64,000 bases of DNA. It comes from Ciborinia camelliae. Its lineage: Eukaryota; Ascomycota; Leotiomycetes; Helotiales; Sclerotiniaceae. The stretch is from positions 443,772 to 507,771 of the forward strand of contig JANPYM010000010.1 in NCBI GenBank assembly GCA_025890175.1, given 5' to 3'. A program made the translations under genes and the position numbers. The first letter of the stretch is position 1; each line of letters opens with the position of its first letter. Positions 24,286-34,290 of this stretch are shown in pieces. Below the pieces are notes generated by a model that worked only from the letters and a program-made list of their open reading frames with translations, did not search any database and was not told the origin of the DNA.

Positions 24286-25418
24286 TTTATTTATATTTAT
24301 ATTTATATTATTAAAAAAATTAAAATTGGAAAATAAAGGAGGATTAGAAATAATATTTTAAAAAAATTTATAAATTCTATATTTTGAAAAAAAAGGAATA
24401 TATATTAATTGTTTAATATTCAAAAAACCATAAAAAGTTAAAACAAAATAAATAATTTAAAAATTAAAAAACTTTAAAAATAATTAAAAAAATTTAAAAA
24501 ACTTGATTTTTAAAAATTTCGATTTAAAAAAATTATTCTTTTATCGATTTTTATTGAAAAACAATTTGAAATTTAATTTTTTAAAAATCTAAACTTTTTT
24601 TAAAAAATAAAAAAAAATATTTTAAATAAAAATATTATTTTTTGAAATAATCTTTTTTTTATCTTTTGTAATAATCTTTTTCTTTTTTTTTTTTACAAAA
24701 ACAAAAAAAATAAAAAAAATAATTAAAATAAAAATTTTTATTTTTTTTTTTAATAAATTTTTATTATTCAAATTAAAATTTAATATATTTTTAATATTTA
24801 TATTCTTAACTTTTTTAATTAAAAACAAAAAATATATTTATATATATTAATTAACAATTAATAAATAAATAAAAAATAATTTATAAAATATTAATAAATA
24901 TTTAATAAATTTATTAAAATTATATTTATATTAAAAAAAATAAATATTATAATTATAATAACTTTTTTAATATTACAAAATTTATATATTAAACCAATAT
25001 ATTTTATTTTACAAATTGTAATAAAAATAATTAAAATATATTTTTTTTAATAAAAAACAAAATAATTTTATATTTCCTATTTTTCAATAAAATCCGATTT
25101 TATATTATTATATTTTTATTAATAATAAAATAATTAATTAATATTAAAATAAAATTATTTGAATAATAAATTGCAAAACTTTTTTTTATAAATATATTTA
25201 TTATATAATAATAAAAAATTATTAAAAAATAAATATTTTTAATTTATAATATTATTTTTTTTTAATACTTTTTTAATTTTATAAAAACTAATTAATTTTA
25301 TATAATAGAAACAAATAAATTTAATAAAAACTATAAAAATACTTACAAAACGTTAAATAATTATTATAAAAAAAATAAGAAAAATTATAATATTAATAAA
25401 AAAATTAATTAAAAAAAA
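24286..25418 (+). repeat. Copy 2 of the 1,133-bp exact duplication
   Basis: It starts exactly after the N run with TTTATTTATATTTATATTTA, as at 23143. It runs through AATTAATTAAAAAAA and then continues into sequence not found before the gap. Confidence 0.88.
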
Positions 25419-25912
25419 AATATAAAAAAATATAAAAAATAATATTAATAAAAATTAAAAATTTAAATTCTAAATTATAAAAACAAAAAAAATATAAATA
25501 TCTTTAATAACAAAAAATATAAAATCTAATTACCCAATAAAGAAATTAATAAAATCTTTGTTTTTTTATATTAAAAAAAAAATTTTAAATATAAAAACTT
25601 TAAAAATAAAATTATTAAAATAATTTTTAATATTTAATTAGCATTTATTAAATAATTATAAAATTTTTAATAAATTAAGAAAAATAGAATAATACAAATA
25701 TATAATATCAAAAATGTATTTTATCTAAAATTAATATTTTATTAATAATATAAGCCCTAAATTAATAAAAATAAATTATTATTTAAAAATTATTATCTAT
25801 ATAAAAAAATAATTATAAAAATATAAATCAAAAAAATGTTTTAATATATATAAATAATAAGTTTTAATAAATAAGATTTTTTAAGCAAAATGCTTTAAAA
25901 AAAAAAAAACTT

Positions 25913-26263
25913 TATTATAAATTTAAAAATAATAAAAATAAAAGAAATATTTGAAATATAAAATTTAGGTTTGGAGTTAATATATTGGTGATTATTAATA
26001 TTTGATATTAATTAATAACAAATTTTTAATATAATATTTAATTTATAAAATATTAATATATATAAAATAGATTTATATAATTAAACAAAAAAGATTTTAA
26101 AAGTTTATAAAACTCTATATTAAACGGGGTATTATTATTTAAATAATAATTAATAATATATTATTGATTATTTAAAAAATAATAAGAATTTTATTTAAAA
26201 AACAATAAAAAGTCTTAAAGCTATTATTGATCTAGTTGATTCCTTACATTTTCTATTTTAACA
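25913..26263 (+). repeat. LTR of element 2, right copy (351 bp)
   Basis: Ends CTATTTTAACA, followed by CAAAT. It is preceded by an A-rich run (TTTAAAAAAAAAAAAACTT) that could be a degraded polypurine tract if the element reads rightward. The same length as the left copy supports a single insertion. Confidence 0.87.
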
Positions 26264-26268
26264 CAAAT

Positions 26269-26879
26269 CAATTTTTTTTTAAAATATATATAATTATTTG
26301 ATTTTTATAAATATAAAAAAAATATTAATTTTTTAAAATAATGAATATTAGCTTTTATATTTAATTTCAAAATTTAAGCTTATTTTTTAAAAAGCTAATA
26401 ATTTATTTAATTTTTATTATTTCTATTTAAAATTTATATTATTTGAATTTTAAAAATATATTATAATTTTAAAGATTTTAATACCCCCCCCTAATTATAA
26501 TAATTTGAATTATAATCTAATTAATAAAATTTATATAAAAATTATTAAAAAACTCCCGATAAATACTAAAAACTATAATAAAAACTATAATTTAAAATAA
26601 CTTTTGCAAATCTTAACTTAAGATTTTAAAAATAGTATTATTCGAAAGCTTTTTAAGATATCTATAAAATAACATATTTTAATTTTATTTAATTTATTTT
26701 ATTAATAATTGGTATTAAATCTAAATGTTTAAATCGAATTAATAATAAATAAACATTAGATAAGGTTAGACGGTAAATAATGACAAAATGGAAAATAGGT
26801 TTATTAAATATGCAACAAAAGAAAATAAGGTTTTACTTATAGGCACATATGCTTATATAAGTACGTATGCTTATATAAT
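26269..26879. other. Right internal part of the host DNA transposon
   Basis: AT-rich with a C9 run at about 26485-26493 and no coding. It resumes the host transposon after LTR element 2 and leads into the right TIR. Confidence 0.55.
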
Positions 26880-27152
26880 CTATATAATCATTTTAATCTA
26901 GTACAGAATCGGAATACTAACTTCAATTATAATATAAATTATACCAATCGAAAGCTTTTGAAAAGCTTTATCGATTAATCTAAAATTTATATATTAAATA
27001 TGTTTTAATATAAAGCTATATTAGGCTAAATATAAGGTATAGAATTAGATATAATACAAAGGTATTTTCAATTAGCATTTTGACCCTAAAGAAAATGTTT
27101 CAAACGTAATTCGGAAGACTCTAATTAGGGTCGATTCGGGTGCGAGATGGGT
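26880..27152 (-). repeat. Right terminal inverted repeat
   Basis: Inverted counterpart of 8681-8943. It ends CGGGTGCGAGATGGGT and carries GACTCTAATTAGGGTC where the left end has the perfect palindrome GACCCTAATTAGGGTC, one C-to-T change. Confidence 0.82.
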
Positions 27153-27162
27153 GTTCCTGATT
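27153..27162 (+). repeat. Target-site duplication, right copy (GTTCCTGATT)
   Basis: Directly follows the right TIR and matches 8671-8680 at nine of ten positions. Confidence 0.8.
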
Positions 27163-27443
27163 TATATTTTGAGTTTCGAGTTTTGAGTTTGATATTTTAG
27201 GTTTAAGGTTTTCGACATTAAGTTTGGGATTTAAGGCAAGCTTAAGATCTGCGGAGGGTCAGGAAAATCATAATTATAATCATAATTATACGTTCCGGTA
27301 ATTATATATCATTATATCATAAGTAGCATAGCATATTATAGGTACCTACGTCAGTCAGTACGTCAGGACCCAGAACTTAGTATGTATGTATGTATCACAT
27401 ATATTACGGTAGGTAATTAATGAATGATATCATAGATTGATAT

Positions 27444-27598
27444 TGTTGGATAAATCACGTGCCTACGGCACGCTTGCGCATGCGCCGCGCTAGCGGGCAT
27501 ATATAGTTGATCTGTAGCAATAGTTTTTAGAGCTTCGAGCCAAATACACTGAATACTATAGTACATTTGTTTCTCCATCGCCCATGGTGATTCCAACA
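27444..27598 (+). mobile_element. Solo LTR, 155 bp, Copia-like termini
   Basis: Starts TGTTGGATAAATCACGTG and ends GGTGATTCCAACA, so the termini are inverted TGTTGGA/TCCAACA. It is flanked by GATAT on both sides (27439-27443 and 27599-27603). Inside are a TATA-like CATATATAG and the GC-rich GCATGCGCCGCGCTAGCGGG, which has escaped mutation. There is no second LTR nearby, so it is a solo LTR left by recombination. LTRs this short are known from small fungal LTR elements. Confidence 0.82.
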
Positions 27599-27910
27599 GA
27601 TATATTTAGATATATTTAGCTATAGCCTGCGTGTAATTGGATCGAGAAAAGCTTGGAGGGTGGAGAGGAAAGGGGGGATAGGAGACGAGAATCTAGAATC
27701 TAGAATCTAGAATCTGTCTTGAAGGAAGGAGAAGGAAAAGGAGGGGCAATTACATACAAACTTGTTATAAGCAAGCACATGGTACGATTTCTCAGGCCAT
27801 GTTGTGTCATGTCCGGTCATGGTATGTTCTGGTATGGAATATTAATATGAATCTTTCGTTCGTTAGTTCCTTCGCGATGAGATGAGATGGATGGTTGGGA
27901 AATCCTCCGG

Positions 27911-27953
27911 ATCCATATCATCATACCTACTAGGTAGGTATGATGATATGGAT
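27911..27953. repeat. Perfect hairpin, 20-bp arms, 3-bp loop
   Basis: Arm 27911-27930 (ATCCATATCATCATACCTAC) is followed by TAG and then its exact reverse complement at 27934-27953. It could extrude as a cruciform or form a stem in RNA. No TSD or terminal motif marks it as a transposon. Confidence 0.9.
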
Positions 27954-28256
27954 TGCATACTAGCTAGGTATGAATCACATTGATGGAACACGATACAAAC
28001 AAAGATGAAGCTTTTCTTTCTTTCCTCTCTGTTTTCTGGGATGGGGGGGATGGAATTGCATATCCACTCGTAGGTAGGTAAATTGGTAATAGACTAGACT
28101 AGACTAGACCAGACCAGACCACGGTCTATATGGCGGGTATGCTAGGTCGGTTCGTAATACTGTACCTAAGTACTGTGCAGTACGGAGTACGAAGTATAGA
28201 ACAATAGTTCTTCTAGTAAGGTAGGTATGGTTCGATGGTATCATTTTGTATGTATA

Positions 28257-28279
28257 TACTCCGTACGCACTACGGAGTA
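28257..28279. repeat. ACTCCGTA palindrome
   Basis: TACTCCGTA, a CGCAC loop, then TACGGAGTA. Half-sites of the same motif occur at about 2790, 3533, 3938, 28178 and 58750, so it is a dispersed element of this genome. Confidence 0.8.
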
Positions 28280-29317
28280 CATACTTAGTTAGTATTTACT
28301 AGGTAATCTTACCTACCGCTACCTACTTAGATATCTAACCTTCGGAGATGTTTCGTTGGATCAAATACTTAGGTAGGTGATGGTATGTTGTAAGGGTGAT
28401 GGTGACAGTGACAGGGTCCTCGTATATTACTATTACAACGGTTATAGACCTATATATATACTTACTAGGTACCTACCCTATCTACATACCTAAGCACCTA
28501 CTTTAGGTAAGCATTCATCCCAAACCAAAGTTCCATTCCACAAGCGGAACGAAAAAATACTCTTTACCACTGTAAGTAAGTAAGTAAGTAAGTCTATAAC
28601 TAAATAGGTAGATAGTAGCACCAACCACCTAAATTTCCAAATGCCATAATCTTAACCCATACATAAAAGCGAGGTTCGAAATTCTTTCGTCACGGTCTGG
28701 TCTCGTCTCGTCTCACCTCATCTCATCTCGTTTGGTCTCTACTCCATCGTACCTAAGCACGAAGCGAATATTGAACCAAACTTTGGGGATTGGATGACAT
28801 GATACGACATGGATGGAATGGATGGGCTTGGGGCTTTGGGTTTTGGGCGTTGGTTATTCGCGTACCGTACCGGGGTCTTGGGTCCTGGCCCCTGGAGTGG
28901 TAACTTGATATTTTTATAGATATCTAGATAGATACTTCGTATATAGAAATAAACAAAATAAAAGCCTTGGATCTTTAAATCTATATAGATAGTCTTGGGG
29001 AAAATAATAAATAATAAATAATAGATGAATTAGTACTCAGATAGTACTAAGTACTAACCTTACTATACGATATAATATCTAGATAACAATTATATTTTAA
29101 AACACTCTTAAACTGCAGTGGATCGTGCACGATGTTGGAACACTATTCTGAAATATCACGTGTAGCTCTTTGAAAATCCTTTGAAATTGATACACTTCTT
29201 TCAACAATTGATAAAATGAAATTAAAATATAGAATATTGATCGCGATCTTCGAATCTATCCAATAGTCCAATTAGATTAATTATAGGATATGTGGTTCAA
29301 AAACTATAAGTGATTTT

Positions 29318-29395
29318 ACGATTTACGAACCTACGAACCTACGAATTCTACGAATTCTACGAATTCTACGAACCTACGAACGCTACGAACCCTAC
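29318..29395. repeat. 9-bp tandem, TACGAATTC/TACGAACC type
   Basis: About eight units of TACGAATTC with shorter TACGAACC variants, directly preceding the AT-only 9-bp array. Confidence 0.8.
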
Positions 29396-29898
29396 AAATA
29401 AAATAAATAAAATAAATAAAATAAATAAAATAAATAAAATAAATAAAATAAATAAAATAAATAAAATAAATAAAATAAATAAAATAAATAAAATAAATAA
29501 AATAAATAAAATAAATAAAATAAATAAAATAAATAAAATAAATAAAATAAATAAAATAAATAAAATAAATAAAATAAATAAAATAAATAAAATAAATAAA
29601 ATAAATAAAATAAATAAATAAAATAAAATAAATAAAATAAATAAAATAAATAAAATAAATAAAATAAATAAAATAAATAAAATAAATAAAATAAATAAAA
29701 TAAATAAAATAAATAAAATAAATAAAATAAATAAAATAAATAAAATAAATAAAATAAATAAAATAAATAAAATAAATAAAATAAATAAAATAAATAAAAT
29801 AAATAAAATAAATAAAATAAATAAAATAAATAAAATAAATAAAATAAATAAAATAAATAAAATAAATAAAATAAATAAAATAAATAAAATAAATAAAA
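29396..29898. repeat. (AAATAAAAT)n satellite-like array, 9-bp unit
   Basis: About 500 bp of nearly perfect 9-bp units with one slip near 29610-29625. The 103-residue Asn-Lys-Ile open frame over it exists only because the unit is a multiple of three. Confidence 0.95.
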
Positions 29899-29935
29899 GA
29901 ATTAAAAGAATTAAAAGAATTAAAAGGATTAAAAG
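29899..29935. repeat. (AAAAGAATT)n array, left part
   Basis: Four 9-bp units ending in AAAAG at 29931-29935, which also serves as the left TSD of the solo LTR inserted next to it. The array resumes at 30114. Confidence 0.85.
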
Positions 29936-30113
29936 TGTCGAATCACCTCGGTGGTATCAAAATATGTATAGTAGAAAGTAGTATATTATAAAAGCATGCA
30001 GATCGATCGTAGATCGATCTGCGAACTTATATACCCGCGGGTGCGGGCATATCGGCCGCACGCGGCCGCACGCTCCGGTGAATCTGCCCTGCAGATTCAC
30101 TGGTATCGCAACA
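29936..30113 (-). mobile_element. Solo LTR, 178 bp, inserted in a microsatellite; Copia-like
   Basis: The plus strand starts TGTCGAATCACC and ends TATCGCAACA, flanked by AAAAG on both sides (29931-29935 and 30114-30118). On the minus strand it has the same plan as the solo LTR at 27444: TGTTG start, TATATAAG box, GGTGATTC..ACA end. Two hairpins lie inside, at 29998-30022 (11-bp arms, GTA loop) and 30078-30100 (10-bp arms, CCT loop). The surrounding repeat contains AAAAG anyway, so the TSD is weaker evidence here than at 27444. Confidence 0.7.
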
Positions 30114-31929
30114 AAAAGAATTAAAAGAATTAAAAGAATTAAAAGAATTAAAAGAATTAAAAGAATTAAAAGAATTAAAAGAATTATAAAAATTGAAAAA
30201 GATATAAAAAGAAATATAAAAGAAATTATAAAATAAAATTAAAAAGAATAATTAAAAAATAGAATAAATTAAAAGAAAGAATAAATTAAAAATGAAATAT
30301 GTTTATATAAAAGAAAAGTTATAGAAATTTTAAAAATAGTAATTGATAAAAGAATAATAATAAATAGTAAATAAATAATAGATTTTATTAAAAATTAAAA
30401 TAAAAGAATTAATAAAAATATTAATAAAAAGAATAAAAAAAACAAATTAATAAAAACAATTAATAAACAAAATAAAAAGAAAGAATAAAAATAAAAATAA
30501 AAAAATAAAAAATAAAGTTAAAAGATAATTAAATGAATTAATAAAAAAATTAAAAAGAAATATAAATGTATAAATTTTAAAAATATTAATTAAAGAAAAT
30601 TAAAAAAAAAAGATTTATAAAAAATTAAAAGAATTAAAAAAATTAAAAGAATTAAAAAAAAGAAAAAGTAAAAATAAAAAGATTAAAAAAAAAGAAAATA
30701 TAAATTATATAATTTTTATAAATAATAAATAAAAAAATAAAAAGAATTAAAAGAAAATTTAAACGATTACAAAAATATAAAAAAAATATAAAAAGAAATT
30801 TTAAAAAAAATAAAAAAGAATTAAAAAAAATAATAAAAATAATAAAAGAAAGAATTAAAAAAATAAAAAATAAAAAATAAAAAAAATAAAAAATGAAAAT
30901 AAAAAGTAAAAATATAAAAGAATATTATTTATATAAAATTTAGAAATAATAATTAATAATAAAAAGATTAAAAAAATGAAAAAAGATTAAAAGAAATTAA
31001 AATAGAAAAAGAAATAGAAAAGTAAAATCAAAAATAAAAAAGAATTAGAAAAATAAAAAGAAATAAATAAATTATATATATAATAAAAAAGATTAAAAAT
31101 TAATTTCTTTTTTAAAAATAATAATTAATAATAAAAAATAATAATAATTAATAATAAAAATAAAATATTAACAAAAAAAATAAATAAAAAACATAAATAA
31201 AAAGAATTAATAAAAAAAATTAATAAAAAGAATTAGTAAAAGAAATTAGTAAAAAAGATTAATAAAAGATTTAATAAAAAGATTAATAAAAATAATAATA
31301 AATAAATTTATAAAAAAATTAATAAAAAGATTAATAAAATAAATTAAAAAAAATAAAATAAAATATAAAATATAAAATAAAAATAAAAAAATAAAAAAAG
31401 AATTAAAAGAAATAAAAAAAGATTTAAAAAATAATTAAATAAATTAATAAAAAAAAGTTAAAATAAATATAAATATATAAATATTGAAAATATTGAAAAT
31501 ATTAATTAATAATTATTACGTTAAGATTAGTTGTATAGATATAATTAGTATATAGTTATTTTAGATAGTATAATAAAAACTTTGTTTTTTTTTATATATT
31601 TTTATTATATCAATAATTAAAAAAATTTAAAAAAATTAAAAAATTCAAAAAATTAAAACAAATTAAATAATTAAAAAAGAATTAAAAAAATTAAAGAAAA
31701 TAGATAAAATATATAAATTTTAGAAATAATAATTAATAATTAATCAAATTTTAAAAAAGAATTAAGAAATTTAATATTTTAAATATAATAAAATTAAATA
31801 TTATATAATATTTTTAAAAAATTTAATTATTTTTATAATTTTTATAAATAAAAAGAAATTTATTATTAATAATTATTTTATTAATTATTTTATTTTAAAA
31901 AAAAAGGAATTTTGCGAATAGCTTCAATA
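30114..31929 (+). repeat. (AAAAGAATT)n decaying into a 1.7-kb A-rich, C-poor tract
   Basis: It begins with about eight clean 9-bp units (to 30185). It then becomes irregular AAAAGAATTAAAA-like sequence with almost no C on the plus strand as far as about 31500. This strand asymmetry differs from the RIP blocks, where A and T are balanced, so it looks like an expanded and decayed microsatellite. No gene is visible. Confidence 0.75.
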
Positions 31930-32067
31930 TTACGAGATTAGGTATCTGATAGCCTCCGGCAGACGAGCTGCGCAGTAGGTCCTAAGGTGCCCTGAAAAAT
32001 GATTCGACGAGCGCAGCGAGGCGAATCGTTTTTCCCGGCACCGAGGGGCCGGAGGCAAAGCTCGTAA
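31930..32067. mobile_element. Foldback element (MITE-like), 138 bp
   Basis: Outer ends TTACGAG and CTCGTAA are inverted. GCCTCCGGC (31952-31960) pairs exactly with GCCGGAGGC (32048-32056). An inner stem pairs 31986-32006 with 32022-32042, 18 of 21 positions, around the loop ACGAGCGCAGCGAGG. It is strikingly GC-rich next to the A-rich tract. Flanks CAATA and CAATT hint at an imperfect target duplication. No protein capacity; superfamily unknown. Confidence 0.6.
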
Positions 32068-34288
32068 CAATTATAAGATGAGACGAGACTCTTCGATAAA
32101 TCTAAAATTAAAATCTACACTCTAGCCTCCAGTCTCTAATCTCTATTTCCGAATCTAGATTTTCAATTTGAATCATATTATATCATAGGTATCATCTCAT
32201 CTCAAATCATACCATACATCAAACATACATGATCAACAAAATCAAAAAAATGGAGATATAAAATATAATTTCCATATCCCCTAATCCCCCCAACGAGTCT
32301 CTGAGACGATGATGTATGTATGCACATATTGGTATCCTCATTGACATCATCGTCATCATCATCGTCATCATTGTTCAACCCATAATGGATCCATCCATCA
32401 TACATTAGATCAAATCCATCTTCTAATTATGGTAATCATGGCTAATCCTCGCATCAATTCCCTAGGTATTTAAAGATTGAAGATTAAAGATGGAGATGCA
32501 AGTCTAATGGATCTACTTACTAGGTAGGACCTAGTAGGTAGAGAACGGCGGACTGGCTGGGCTTGGCGTGATTGGGATTGGATTGGATTGGCTATTGATG
32601 GTTAGAACTTAGGTAGGTTGAGATAGTGGTTGAGGTGATAAACATTGATTCATGCTGTTGATTTTATTAAACTGAAGGTGTAATCATCGTAGCATTATTG
32701 TGACTGAGGAGCCAAGTTCCATGGAATCCAGAGATTCTAGGTATGCAGGGAACGGTGATGTCTAATCACTGCTAGCTAACCTAACCTGTGGATAGGTATA
32801 TAGTATTTATAACAACAGATTTCAATCATTAGCTTGGATTTGGAGTTGATGATGGATTCCTAATTCATTCTCCCATTTTTCCGCTACAATACCCCTTGTA
32901 AGTTGACTTGTAGACCTACCTAGGATTCTGGGAGGGGGGTAGCTGGAGGTACTAGGAACTAGGTAGATATGTTATTACATTTTTCGTTTAAGAAAGCTTG
33001 AATCTTGATGTATATACGTATTACTAGATAGGTATTCTAGAATTGATACTTATGTAGGTAGACTCTAGATTCTAGAATAAAACCTACCTAATAGGTAATC
33101 ATCAATGAAATATTATTGGAATGGGTGGGTGGAGAATACTTGGTATATGAGAGTCTAGATTTCATTTGGGAAAGAGAAAAGAGTGTTGAGGAGAAAGTTA
33201 ATTCCACCCTACAATAGGAATAATAAGGGTCAAAGTCTAGAATGTCCGAAAATAGTATCTCTAAACCCATCAATCCCTATCTTACCTACCAGACTTTATT
33301 ATCTATCTCAAAGAAATGTTTCATCAATAACCTGGAATCATCCCAGCCCACGGGTACCGAAGAAGTATTAAGTAGTGACCACCTTAGTTCCCTGACAAAG
33401 CCATTATAAAGTCATGACAAAGCCATAAAGTTGCGAAGAATCATCAAAATCCCGTATAAAGAAAGATTTAAGCTTAAGACACCCTGACTGGGTAGATACC
33501 GTATAAGTCTCAAGCTATCTATGACGTTGATGATGAAACTTAATGAAACTCAAGAAAAACCTTAATGATGAAAATTTGGGGGCGAGAATGCGGTTGGTGA
33601 AGGCATTGAAGGGGTGAAGACAAGATGATGAGATGATGAGCGAAGAAAGATCTTGGCGTCATACGATGTATCATATGTGTGACCCGTCAACGTGGGCCGT
33701 GTGAGACGTCAACTAACTTTGAAGGGTCGGTCAGATGTTTATTGAGTGGAGTGGAGTGGAGTGGAATGGGGTGGAGTGGAGTGGAGTTTACCTAGAGGCT
33801 AGAGGCTAGAGGCTAGAGGAGATGGATACTGGGTACTGAATTGAAGCCTTGAAGGAACATTGAAGGATTGGGTTGGGTTGACAGCTTGGCAACTTGGCAA
33901 CTAGGTTGGAATAAGATAGATGGAATCATGGATGCGATCATGGATGCGATCATTGGGATTTCCAATTCCAAGGGATGGGGTTTGTGTAACCATTGATGGG
34001 ATGGGATGGGATTATGGATACCTACCTCCTACCTACCTACCTACTTAGGAAGAGAACGAGCATCCATAGTCCCGGGCCATGGATAATGAATGACAATTAC
34101 TCGAGTATGACCTATAAAGAAATAACGGGAAATCGGAATGGGGGATTGAGTTGAGCTGATTTGTTTTGAATATTGATCTGATCTAATCTCAAAACATGGG
34201 TGAAGAAGATTCAAGAAGGAATATATCAATGGACCTCGGGATGTATCAATTGGATGAATGGGGATAGTTCGGACGAATTAGCGATAGG
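32068..34288. other. Intergenic, moderate GC, simple repeats
   Basis: An ATC/GTC run (32338-32370), TGACAAAGCCAT repeats (33396-33432), a GGAGT pentamer array (33744-33787) and three AGAGGCT units (33793-33818). Open frames on both strands overlap one another and show no domain or codon bias. Confidence 0.55.
33744..33818. repeat. GGAGT pentamer and AGAGGCT heptamer tandems
   Basis: About nine GGAGT-type units followed by three AGAGGCT units. Confidence 0.85.
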
Positions 34289-34290
34289 TA

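Larger units (their letters stand above)
17496..25912. pseudogene. Destroyed internal region of LTR element 2
   Basis: Nearly pure A+T with stops in every frame. It contains an ATT microsatellite (18839-18860), the 48-bp tandem (22493-22700) and the assembly gap. The identical 68-residue lysine-rich open frames at 23479-23685 and 24622-24828 are the same sequence seen twice because of the duplicated contig ends. Confidence 0.55.
17145..26263. mobile_element. LTR retrotransposon 2, full length, RIP-degraded, superfamily uncertain
   Basis: Direct LTRs of 351 bp each (17145-17495 and 25913-26263) flank it, with TSD CAAAT at 17140-17144 and 26264-26268. The LTR termini are TGTTAT and TTTTAACA types, changed to TATTAT and TTTTAATA where mutated. 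The assembled length is 9,119 bp. It includes a 10-N gap with 1,133 bp repeated on both sides, so the real length is probably about 7.98 kb. The interior is A+T with no recognisable coding. Orientation could not be set: A-rich, polypurine-like sequence lies inside both LTRs. Confidence 0.85.
8681..27152. mobile_element. DNA transposon with long TIRs and 10-bp TSD (Mutator-like type), split by two LTR elements
   Basis: The two ends are inverted copies: ACCCATCTCGCACCCGAATC at 8681 and its reverse complement ending at 27152. Similarity runs inward about 270 bp on each side (to about 8943 and 26880) and includes the palindrome GACCCTAATTAGGGTC. Direct duplications of 10 bp flank it. Long TIRs with a 9-11 bp duplication are the signature of Mutator-like elements. 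Removing the two LTR retrotransposons plus one TSD copy each leaves segments 8681-10185, 17083-17144 and 26269-27152, about 2.45 kb in all. No transposase frame is recognisable, so the element was non-autonomous or has been destroyed by RIP. The superfamily call is an inference. Confidence 0.78.
27604..29317. other. Intergenic, moderate GC, palindromes and microsatellites
   Basis: Contains TCTAGAATCTAGAA repeats (27690-27712), an AGACT/AGACC run (28090-28120), TAAG repeats (28573-28593) and TCTCGTCTCG-type repeats (28700-28740). No open frame looks like a gene. Confidence 0.55.

Noticed and set aside
23143..25418. A true tandem duplication of 1.1 kb
   Set aside because: Exact identity in RIP-mutated DNA and copies meeting at a fixed 10-N gap fit an unmerged contig overlap better.
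10500..26000. Open frames of 60-70 residues in the AT-rich elements (12680, 16251, 23479, 24622)
   Set aside because: Made of Ile, Asn, Lys, Phe and Leu as expected from A+T composition, with no motif; they lie in mutated retroelement interiors.
28668..28690. tRNA T-arm from GAGGTTCGAAATTC
   Set aside because: No matching acceptor, D or anticodon stems upstream.
29134..29207. Solo LTR from TGTTGGAACAC to TTTCAACA
   Set aside because: Only 74 bp, and the flanks CACGA and ATTGA do not match.
29310..29621. A 103-residue Asn-Lys-Ile repeat protein
   Set aside because: The frame is open only because a 9-bp microsatellite lacks stops in that phase.
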